NCBI GenBank assembly: GCA_002396335.1
Contig: DGXN01000010.1
Span: 4,467-68,466 of the forward strand
Length of the DNA: 64,000 nt
Direction of reading: 5' to 3'
Origin: Bacteroidales bacterium UBA4231
Lineage (GTDB): Bacteria > Bacteroidota > Bacteroidia > Bacteroidales > UBA932
Shown here piece by piece: positions 58,201 through 64,000 of this stretch (its first letter is position 1; the number at the start of each line of letters is the position of its first letter). The notes beneath the pieces are model-generated. The model had not been told where the DNA came from. It ran no database searches and was given only the letters and a program-made list of their open reading frames with translations. The position numbers and the translations under genes are program-made.

Positions 58201-60506
58201 AATCGCTGGGCGGGGCTAACATCGTGGCCATGGCGGCGCCGGAAGAGGCCGTGCTCATGGACAATGCCGCCGTGGAGGAAGAATCCATCCCCTTCCAGAT
58301 GGTGGAGGAAAAACCTTCCTTCGGAGAACTGGAGGCGGTGGAGGCCCGGTCGGAGTTCTCGTCGGCCCTTACGTTCCAGCCGCATCTGTATCCGGCGGAG
58401 GATGGAACGCTGTCGCTGAGCTTCCGCACTTCCGACAAGTTGTCCACCTACTATGTCCGCGTATACGCGCATGACAAGGCCATGAAAAACGCCCTTGTAC
58501 AGCAGGAGATGGTGGTTTCGCTGCCGGTGAAGGTCACCCTTCTGGAGCCCCGCTTCATGTACGAAGGCGACGTATACGACGCTGTGGTCAGCGTTTCCAG
58601 CATCGCAGACCAGGCCGTCTCCGGCATCCTCTTCCTCCTGAGCGGCGACAAGGGACAGCAGATTCCCGTCACCGTACCTGCCGGGGAAACCCTCTCGCAT
58701 ACTTTCCGCGTGGTGGCATCGGCCCCCGGGGAGATGGCCCTCAAGGCCGGCTTCAAGGCCGACGAATTCACCGACGCCGTGCAGGTTTCCGTGCCGGTGT
58801 CTCCGGCCGCCCAGACGCTGACCGAGTCCCATTCGGCCGTCCTGCACAGCGGGGCCGACCGGGAAGCCCTTATCCGCGAACTCCGGAGCCGTTTCGTGAA
58901 TGTGCCCGGCGACGCTGCCACCTTGAAGGAAATTACGGTCCTGGATATGGTGCGCGACGCGATTCCTTCGCACGTGGAACCTTCCGGAAACGACGTTCTG
59001 TCGCTGTCTGAAGCCTGGTATATCCGCCTTATGGCCGGACGGCTGGACGGCACGGCCCCGGACGTTTCCGACCTGCTCCGGAAAGTGCTCTCCTGCCGCA
59101 ACGGCGACGGCGGTTTCGGCTGGTTTGAAGGGATGAGTTCTTCGCCGGTGATTACGGCCGTCCTCCTGGAGCGCTTTGCGAAGCTCCGTGACCGCGGCTT
59201 TGAGGTTCCGGATGTCACTTCCTCCGTGAAGTATCTGGACAACAATCAGTTGGGAGACGTCCGTCCCGCCTGGTGCGGCTGGCTCTCGGATGCGCAGTAC
59301 CTCCATGTGCGGGCGCTGTACGCCGGCGTACCGTTCGAGGTGAAGCCCGTGGGGGCGTCGGCCCAGAAACGGATGAAGGAGTTCACCAAGTGGGCCAAGA
59401 CATATCTGACGCCGGCCAAGGGCACCGACCGCGGACTCAAGGGGCAGATCCTCGCCAAGAGCCGCCGGGTCCAGACCCTGAAGAACCTGCTGCAGCGTGA
59501 CGGCGGCGTGGCCCTCGCCAAGGCCTGGGGCGTGTCCCTGGGCACCAAGAGCAAGCTCGAAGCCTCCGTCAAGGCCGACATCGCCTCCCTGCTGGAATAT
59601 GCCGTCGAGCACCGGGACGGCGGCTGGTACTACCCCAATGCCGTCATGCCCTGGCGCGGACTGCTGGAGACTGAAGCCTACGCCCACAGTCTCCTCTGCG
59701 ACCTGCTTTGGGGCACGGTCCAGGACGGTCTCACTGCCAGCTATTCCGACATCGAGAAAGCCCGCACCGTCTCTTACGGCATCCGCATCTGGCTCATGCT
59801 CCAGAAAGAGACCCAGAAGTGGGACACTGAGCCGGCCTTCATCGACGCTATCACCTCCATCCTGGACGGACCCGAACAGGTGCTCGACACCCGCGTCCTG
59901 GCCCTGTCGGCCACGTATGAGGCTCCTTTCCAGGACATCAAGGCGGCCGGAAACGGCTTCACCGTAGAGCGCAGATTCTTCAAAGAAGTCACGGTGGAAC
60001 AGGTGTACGACGACAAGACATCGGCCACCAATGACCGGGTCACCGAACTTCAGGAAATCCGTCCCGGCGACCCTGTGGCCGTGGGCGACAAGATTGTCAT
60101 CAAGTACAACATCTGGAACCAGGAGAACCGCAGCTTCGTCAAAGTTACGGCCGGACGGGAAGCCTCCCTGCAGCCCGTGCAGCAGCTCTCCGGACACATC
60201 GGCTACGGATTCATCGTGCCGCGCCGCAGCGGTCTTTCCTTCGGCTTCACGCCGCAGGGATACCGGAATGTCAAGGCATCGGCCACGGAGTACTTCTTTG
60301 ACAGCTATCCTGAAGAGCACACCACCCTCACAGAGTCCTTCTTCGTAGTCCGTGCCGGCAGCTTCCAGGCCCCCGTCACTGTCATCGAATCGCTCTACGC
60401 TCCTCACTACCGTGCTAACTCCTCCTACCGCCAGCCGCTGGTCTCCAGCACCCCTGCGGCCTCCCCTACCACCGTGGCCTCTCCAACCACCGTGACACGC
60501 AAGTAA
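55209..60506 (+). CDS. Alpha-2-macroglobulin family protein without thioester motif
   Basis: A 1765-residue secreted protein with an ordinary signal peptide (MKRTLNTAVLALIAAVLPLKAQ, no lipobox). N-terminal ~400 residues are helical and family-specific. Macroglobulin domains follow (YRDRGAYNPGDTVQFKAVVF; FVLPSFELSFDPVKKLYMRG), then the bait/alpha-2-macroglobulin core (YYVRVYAHDKAMKNALVQQE) and an alpha/alpha toroid (GDGGFGWFEGMSSSPVITA; VMPWRGLLETEAYAHSLL). No CxEQ exists anywhere in the protein, whereas the macroglobulin at 2904 has it, so no thioester can form. It is not next to a PBP gene. I use the ATG at 55209, which starts the signal; the frame is open back to 54882 but crosses the decayed kinase tail. 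A role other than covalent trapping is likely. Confidence 0.9.
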   Translation: MKRTLNTAVLALIAAVLPLKAQNMTEPYTLTSLWKQYQEASKADRPQKEAEILTQIKQEATARHLPVDFYDAASQYVYSVQRRDWKQQSALRSALEQEVKAFDEPIVTFLWMNDWKNASTDELWAYVKAHPDGFKGCYRPLHKGVDGFLSGGLKPFIRTDREYVLWRMIQNRTYSSIKDDEIFQALAAEVDGQYPNQPALEFYQISSRYWPLAKENEEIAAYEQLSARYAGKAVSVFPKAELLRIRRDRLDRKNGPSDAYKTLCEDAQALEKERKAFKGDEATLVKGCTYPAELARTLTGQDINVRIVEGTVQVRLRNLPKADLTLRQGKKTVKSWKLDNPKNSFYVYDTLTVKLPVLPDGDYLADARNGKIFDEAGYTQYTLSVATRTDSRGRCVYVADYKTGVPLRTATLLLMKGDKEVSRSTLKLDGFTPVPAAFDKMLDAAQRNVYYQLVAVSGNRKSNPVSVQRSFTPTRYDDRLRCNIYRDRGAYNPGDTVQFKAVVFNGDPAARLEAVEGKKLEVRLHDSEDNVIGTLNLTTNAWGSVSGKFVLPKDLRNGRFELEVVGLGYDWFRVDEFVLPSFELSFDPVKKLYMRGDDVPVSGVLKSYSGHNLEGVRLSAKVMHYNTVVLEQDVPVQPDNTFLFAFRAAESGHYAVELTATDPSGETRSFSQGRWIGEELEVSASVTDAANADLTLSADDNDQGYWRYSTPKYTVTTQTLKLLLRALDSNGNPVPLPVKYQVLKADDTVLTEGKTPSGEQLALTLPGSGYYRVKASVETDRPDGKTVKADKTIRVICQLPEDRTLVKGVSRLFVAGPLTVAPGKAVEARLGSGEADAWTVVTLYGQDRQVLVTKPVRVQAGKMENLSFNYEESWPDAVRLQVFYFLDGKAINYERQYRREKDRYTLPLSFTRFQDKAYPGVEYSFSLKTAPGVEALAAAWDKSLDAIARNEWPTVHMRDFSVEHVSVSSSCGRVTGDSDDDYLYGQPQYMVRGVARSKSLGGANIVAMAAPEEAVLMDNAAVEEESIPFQMVEEKPSFGELEAVEARSEFSSALTFQPHLYPAEDGTLSLSFRTSDKLSTYYVRVYAHDKAMKNALVQQEMVVSLPVKVTLLEPRFMYEGDVYDAVVSVSSIADQAVSGILFLLSGDKGQQIPVTVPAGETLSHTFRVVASAPGEMALKAGFKADEFTDAVQVSVPVSPAAQTLTESHSAVLHSGADREALIRELRSRFVNVPGDAATLKEITVLDMVRDAIPSHVEPSGNDVLSLSEAWYIRLMAGRLDGTAPDVSDLLRKVLSCRNGDGGFGWFEGMSSSPVITAVLLERFAKLRDRGFEVPDVTSSVKYLDNNQLGDVRPAWCGWLSDAQYLHVRALYAGVPFEVKPVGASAQKRMKEFTKWAKTYLTPAKGTDRGLKGQILAKSRRVQTLKNLLQRDGGVALAKAWGVSLGTKSKLEASVKADIASLLEYAVEHRDGGWYYPNAVMPWRGLLETEAYAHSLLCDLLWGTVQDGLTASYSDIEKARTVSYGIRIWLMLQKETQKWDTEPAFIDAITSILDGPEQVLDTRVLALSATYEAPFQDIKAAGNGFTVERRFFKEVTVEQVYDDKTSATNDRVTELQEIRPGDPVAVGDKIVIKYNIWNQENRSFVKVTAGREASLQPVQQLSGHIGYGFIVPRRSGLSFGFTPQGYRNVKASATEYFFDSYPEEHTTLTESFFVVRAGSFQAPVTVIESLYAPHYRANSSYRQPLVSSTPAASPTTVASPTTVTRK

Positions 60507-60526
60507 TTGACACTGAGCCACTTCCT

Positions 60527-60561
60527 GAAATCGCCTCCGGCTTTTTGCCGTAGGCGATTTC
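60527..60561. terminator. Bidirectional hairpin between the macroglobulin gene and folC
   Basis: GAAATCGCCT (60527-60536) pairs with AGGCGATTTC (60552-60561), and an inner CGGC-TTTTT-GCCG hairpin (60538-60550) sits in the loop. It lies in the 127-base convergent gap and starts 20 bases after the macroglobulin stop. The following T-rich stretch is weak, so the strength as a terminator is uncertain. Confidence 0.6.
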
Positions 60562-60633
60562 TGTATCTTATTGGCTATCAGCCACTTGTGTGTCACGAAA
60601 AAAGGGCATGGACCTGCGCCAAAAAAGGGCGGA

Positions 60634-62001
60634 TCAGGCAAACAGCGGAAGGGCTTCGGCGACGACGAAGGTGCTGCCGCCGATGTAGATGACGGGCGGG
60701 GCGGGGTTTTCGGCCGATGCGCTGCGGCTGAGCTGCCGCGAGAGGCTCTGAGAGAGCTGGACGGCCATCTGGACGGCTTCCCGCACGGTGGGGGCGTGGA
60801 AGGCGCGCTCAGGGCCGGGAATGGCAGCGGCGCGGCGCCAGATCAGGTAGCGGCGGAGGAGGTCGCCGGCCGGGAGGGCGCGGGGCGTGTCCGGAGCCGT
60901 GAAGATGTAAGTGGCGTCTTCGGGCATCAGGGGAAGGATGGCGTCCAGGTCTTTGTCGGCCATGATGCCGTAGACGATGATGATAGAGGAGAACTGTCCC
61001 TGGGCCACGAGTTCTTTCAGACGTGCGAAGTTGTACTGCAGGGCATGGGCATTGTGGCCGATGTCCGCCACCACATAGGGCTGCGAGGAGAGGCGCTCCC
61101 AGCGACCGCGGAGGTGCATGTCGCGGGCGGCGTGGATGATGCCCTGCAGGACGGCGTCGTCGGATGTAAGTGCCTGATAATGCGCATGCTGCTTGAGGAT
61201 GTCGATGGCAGCGAGGACGGTCCGGAGGTTCTTTTCCTGGACGGGGGCCAGCAGGTCCATCTGCCGGAGGACGGTGCCATGGCGGTACCATAGCGAAGGG
61301 CGGACTTTATCGGCATAGGTCAGGGGGCAGAACATCCAGGCGCGGTCGTTGAAGACGGGGTCTGTCTCCGGATTGCTCTCCCCGACGACGGCCGGCACGC
61401 CTGCTTTGAAGATGCCGGCTTTCTCCGCGGCAATCTGCCCGAGCGTGTCCCCCAGCAAAGCCATGTGGTCCAGGCCGATGGTGGTGACAACCGCCAGGTC
61501 CGGCATCAGGATATTGGTAGCGTCCAGGCGGCCGCCGAGCCCCACTTCGACGACGGCGACATCCACTTCGCTGTCGGCGAACCATTTGAAGGCAAGGCCG
61601 GTGGTGATTTCGAAGAAGGAGAGTTTGTGTTCGGTGATCCAGGGCATCCACTGGGAAAGGAAGCTGAAAACGTATTCCTTGGGGATCATCTCGCCGTCGA
61701 CGCGGGCCCTTTCGCGGAAATCCAGCAGATGCGGCGAAGTGAAAAGCCCCGTCCGCATTCCCGCCGCATGGCAGGCCGATGCGAGCATGCTGGCCACCGA
61801 CCCCTTTCCGTTGGTACCGGCGACATGGATGCTGCGGAAGGCGCGGGACGGATGGCCAAGGGCCTCGTCAAAGGCCTGCATGGCCTCCAGGCCAGGCTTG
61901 TAAGCACCTGAAAGAAAACCGTCTTTCTGTACCGACGGGAAACGCCGGAATATCTCCTGAACCAGGGCTTGGTACGCCGCTTGGGTAAACACTTCATCCA
62001 T
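60634..62001 (-). CDS. folC: Bifunctional dihydrofolate/folylpolyglutamate synthase
   Basis: A 455-residue cytoplasmic Mur-ligase-family enzyme that adds glutamate to dihydropteroate and to folates, using ATP. The family P-loop HVAGTNGKGSVASML lies near residue 60. Further signatures are TSPHLLDFRERARVDGE, FFEITTGLAF, VAVVEVGLGGRLDATN and GLDHMALLGDT, followed by EKAGIFK. The C-terminal ligase domain contains ADIGHNAHAL. Length is usual for FolC. The gene converges with the macroglobulin gene and diverges from the gene at 62078. Its C-terminal 40 residues hold a Gln/Ser-rich linker (QLSQSLSRQLSRSASAENP) not typical of the family but without frame damage. Confidence 0.95.
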   Translation of the reverse strand: MDEVFTQAAYQALVQEIFRRFPSVQKDGFLSGAYKPGLEAMQAFDEALGHPSRAFRSIHVAGTNGKGSVASMLASACHAAGMRTGLFTSPHLLDFRERARVDGEMIPKEYVFSFLSQWMPWITEHKLSFFEITTGLAFKWFADSEVDVAVVEVGLGGRLDATNILMPDLAVVTTIGLDHMALLGDTLGQIAAEKAGIFKAGVPAVVGESNPETDPVFNDRAWMFCPLTYADKVRPSLWYRHGTVLRQMDLLAPVQEKNLRTVLAAIDILKQHAHYQALTSDDAVLQGIIHAARDMHLRGRWERLSSQPYVVADIGHNAHALQYNFARLKELVAQGQFSSIIIVYGIMADKDLDAILPLMPEDATYIFTAPDTPRALPAGDLLRRYLIWRRAAAIPGPERAFHAPTVREAVQMAVQLSQSLSRQLSRSASAENPAPPVIYIGGSTFVVAEALPLFA

Positions 62002-62009
62002 ACAGGACG

Positions 62010-62017
62010 CAAAGATA
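62010..62017 (-). promoter_or_regulatory. -7 box of folC
   Basis: TATCTTTG on the minus strand fits TAnnTTTG and ends 8 bases before the ATG at 62001, so the folC transcript would have a leader of almost zero length. No -33 TTTG is visible. Confidence 0.55.
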
Positions 62018-62039
62018 CGAAATTTCCTGTAAAGAGCCT

Positions 62040-62071
62040 TTTGTCATTTTGCAGAAAAATCCGTATTTTTG
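62040..62071 (+). promoter_or_regulatory. Promoter of the 62078 gene and PIN-PhoH gene
   Basis: TTTG (62040-62043), a 20-base gap and TATTTTTG (62064-62071) match the Bacteroidetes promoter. The -7 box ends 6 bases before the ATG at 62078, again implying a very short or absent leader. Confidence 0.75.
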
Positions 62072-62077
62072 ACACGT

Positions 62078-63193
62078 ATGACAGACCTTCTGACGAGCAG
62101 TTACATTATCGACGGAGTGCACATGGCGCTTTCGCCGGCCCAGATGCTGCGGGAATGTACCCAGAACCCTCCCCTTGAGCCGGACGGAGACCCCTCCACC
62201 CTGGCCGACGAGCATCTGGACCCCGCCCCCGGCAGCCCCGTCTACGACGAGGATGCCATCCAGGAGTACGCCGCGCGTGTGGAAGCCCTCCGCAAGCGTC
62301 CCCTGCCCCTTCCCTTCGCCGGGTCCTACACCGTGGGAAAAGTGGCCCAGGCCCTCCTGGACGCCGTCTGGATGAGCGGCCACTTCCGCCTCGGAGACCT
62401 CACCCTGAAGGCCGATTGGAAGTGGAGCGGAAAAGCCATCGGCCAGGCGGCCGCCTTCTACAGTTCCGTAGAGGAAGCCTGCAGTTATATCGACGCCCTG
62501 GGCATCTCCATCGACCGCTACAGCCTGGTAAGCGGGTCCCCTTCCGTCCAGTTCAAGGCCACCACCCTCCTGGAGGAAGAAGACGGCGACGAAGAGGACT
62601 CCCTCCTCCGCGACCTCCCCGGCCGCACTTCCAATCCCCGCATTTCCCGCCGCCGCAGGTCTCCCGGAACCTTCGTCCCGGAACCTTCGGACTGGATCAT
62701 CTACATCCCCTTCGACCCCTGCGACTTCCGGCTGGGCGGATCGGCCCTTTCGGAGGCGCTGGGAAAAACGTCCTCGTCGGCCCCGGAAATCGGGGATGCC
62801 GACTATTTCATGGACTGCTATGAAGTGGTGCGGGAACTGGTGGAAGACGGCATTGTGAAGGCCGGCGTCACCGTGGGCGAAGGCGGGCTCATCACCGCCC
62901 TCCGGGCCATGACATCCGCCGGCACAGGGGCCGACGTCAGCCTCCGCGACATCTCCAAAGCCTACGGCGGAGAACGCCCCGTCCGCATCCTTTTCAGCGA
63001 AGTGCCCGGCGTCATCATCCAGATCGCCGACATCGACTACGACTATGTAGACGCGGAACTCATCCTCCAGGACGTGGTTTACTTCCCGCTGGGACATCCG
63101 GTCCCGGGACGCCCGTCCGTCGAGCTCACCGCCCAGGTGGAAATTCCGCAAATCCTTGAATCCCTGTTAAATACATTGGAAGGAGAAGACTAA
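62078..63193 (+). CDS. Conserved protein with PurM/AIRS-C-like signature, function unknown
   Basis: A 371-residue cytoplasmic protein (no signal peptide). The segment VEDGIVKAGVTVGEGGLITA (residues ~262-281), followed by LRAMTSAGTGADVSLRD, has the look of the C-terminal domain of PurM/PurL-type AIR synthases (compare the DxSDGGLLxAL motif there). No ATP-binding N-domain can be identified, and the middle carries an acidic and then basic stretch (LEEEDGDEEDSLL ... RISRRRRSPG). I suspect an AIR-synthase-related protein of unknown activity, but the call is tentative. The ATG at 62078 has a promoter directly upstream. The stop overlaps the PIN-PhoH start (TAATG), so the two proteins are translated together and may act together. 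Confidence 0.55.
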   Translation: MTDLLTSSYIIDGVHMALSPAQMLRECTQNPPLEPDGDPSTLADEHLDPAPGSPVYDEDAIQEYAARVEALRKRPLPLPFAGSYTVGKVAQALLDAVWMSGHFRLGDLTLKADWKWSGKAIGQAAAFYSSVEEACSYIDALGISIDRYSLVSGSPSVQFKATTLLEEEDGDEEDSLLRDLPGRTSNPRISRRRRSPGTFVPEPSDWIIYIPFDPCDFRLGGSALSEALGKTSSSAPEIGDADYFMDCYEVVRELVEDGIVKAGVTVGEGGLITALRAMTSAGTGADVSLRDISKAYGGERPVRILFSEVPGVIIQIADIDYDYVDAELILQDVVYFPLGHPVPGRPSVELTAQVEIPQILESLLNTLEGED

Positions 63194-64000
63194 TGGCCAA
63201 GATTTTTGTACTGGACACCAACATTATCCTGCACGACTACAAATCCGTGAAACAGTTCCAGGAGAACGACATCGTCATTCCCATCGCCGTCATCGAGGAA
63301 CTGGACAAGTTCAAAAAGGGAAACGACGCCCTCTCGTTCAACGCCCGCGCCTTCATGCGGGAGATCAACAAACTCACGGACCGGCAGAAATTCGGCCCCA
63401 GAGGGGTTCCGTTGGGGGAAAAGCTGGGCTACATCAAAATCGAACCCAACCACCCGTTTACGCCTGAATTCCAGGACCTGTTCAAAGACGACATCCAGGA
63501 CCACCGCATCCTGTCCACAGCAATGTGGGTCAGGGACAACAATCCCGGACAGTTCGTCGCCCTGGTCACCAAGGACATCAACCTGCGGCTCAAGGCCAAG
63601 GCCGCCGGCATGGAGGCACAGGACTACCTCCGCGGCCGCGTGGACGACGAAGTCATGGAGAACCTGGAGCGCGAAGTCATCATCCAGGAGGCCGGTTCAG
63701 ACGCCCTGCAGCGGCTCTGCTACGGGCAGGACAACTGCCTTCCGTGGCAGGAAGTATCGGCCAAGGAGCCCGTGCCCAATCAGCTGTACAAGTTCAATTT
63801 CGGGGGATCGTCCGTCTGCGCCCGGTACGACGCTTCGCGCAAGGTGATCGCCCTCGTGCGCACCCGCACCGCCTACGGCATCCGTCCCCGCAACGACGAG
63901 CAGGTCTTCGCCCTGGACGCCTGCCTGAATCCTTCCATCCCCCTGGTCTCCCTGACCGGCGGGGCCGGAACGGGGAAAACCCTCCTCGCCCTGGCATCGG
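63193..64000 (+). CDS. PIN domain-PhoH family ATPase (5' part, cut by window end)
   Basis: The frame is open from the ATG at 63193 to the last base; 269 codons are present and the gene continues beyond the window. Residues ~1-145 form a PIN-type ribonuclease domain: FVLDTNIILHD with the first acidic residue, IAVIEELDKFKKG with a central one, and VTKDINLRLKAKA for the third. A linker follows, and the PhoH ATPase begins with the Walker A motif SLTGGAGTGKTLLALAS at the very end. PIN-PhoH proteins act in RNA cleavage/unwinding in the cytoplasm. The start overlaps the stop of the upstream gene (TAATG). The C-terminal ATPase half is not visible. Confidence 0.92.
   Translation, partial: MAKIFVLDTNIILHDYKSVKQFQENDIVIPIAVIEELDKFKKGNDALSFNARAFMREINKLTDRQKFGPRGVPLGEKLGYIKIEPNHPFTPEFQDLFKDDIQDHRILSTAMWVRDNNPGQFVALVTKDINLRLKAKAAGMEAQDYLRGRVDDEVMENLEREVIIQEAGSDALQRLCYGQDNCLPWQEVSAKEPVPNQLYKFNFGGSSVCARYDASRKVIALVRTRTAYGIRPRNDEQVFALDACLNPSIPLVSLTGGAGTGKTLLALAS

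Noticed and set aside
57984..60641. 885-codon minus-strand open frame opposite the second macroglobulin
   Set aside because: Antisense to a family-confirmed protein; His/Gly/Arg-rich translation typical of reversed GC-rich codons.
1..64000. CRISPR array, insertion sequence, integrase or prophage
   Set aside because: No spaced direct repeats, transposase, recombinase or phage structural gene was seen on either strand.

Overview
The window comes from a bacterium of the order Bacteroidales with a fairly GC-rich genome. The evidence is: type V (FimA/Mfa1-like) fimbrial lipoproteins with DUF3575 and DUF5119 partners; promoters of the Bacteroidetes form TTTG-N19/20-TAnnTTTG; membrane-anchored AraC regulators; and a GroEL ending in GGMM. 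No genus can be named safely. There is no insertion sequence, CRISPR array or rRNA; the only RNA gene seen is a tRNA-Val.

Layout. (1) 1-774: 3' half of groEL with a strong terminator. (2) 874-10181, plus: a tight four-gene operon of a DUF3737 beta-helix protein, a PatB/MalY C-S lyase, an alpha-2-macroglobulin lipoprotein that keeps its thioester motif, and penicillin-binding protein 1C. (3) 10188-25704, minus: fimbrial operon 1. In transcription order it encodes a DUF3575-first OmpA-like protein, a major fimbrillin, a FimB/Mfa2 anchor, four further subunits, and an OmpA-like/DUF3575-last protein. (4) 25818-27687, minus: alkaline phosphatase and a PrsW protease. (5) 27770-47366, minus: fimbrial operon 2. 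In transcription order it encodes an OmpA-like/DUF3575 protein, a DUF5119 lipoprotein, six fimbrillins, two very large tip-like lipoproteins, an OmpA-like protein without a barrel, and a membrane AraC regulator. (6) 47367-47795: divergent regulatory region with two textbook promoters, a C9 tract and TTTCAAA repeats. (7) 47796-50539, plus: a lone fimbrillin-like lipoprotein, a multi-TM AraC regulator and a receiver protein. (8) tRNA-Val, then 50736-54857, minus: histidine kinase, receiver, TPR-TM protein and a small two-TM protein, followed by a decayed kinase tail. (9) 55209-60506: a second alpha-2-macroglobulin that has lost the thioester motif. (10) folC (minus), then an unknown protein with a PurM-like signature and a PIN-PhoH ATPase cut by the window end.

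How it fits together: about 38 kb (10188-48902) is devoted to two complete but differently built type V pili plus one orphan subunit. Each operon starts with an OmpA-like/DUF3575 protein, carries an anchor-like lipoprotein and stalk fimbrillins early, and ends with large, partly AT-rich tip-like proteins. The regulators at 27770, 48906 and 50138 and the nearby kinase module are the obvious candidates for controlling them. The macroglobulins and PBP1C belong to cell-envelope defence and repair.
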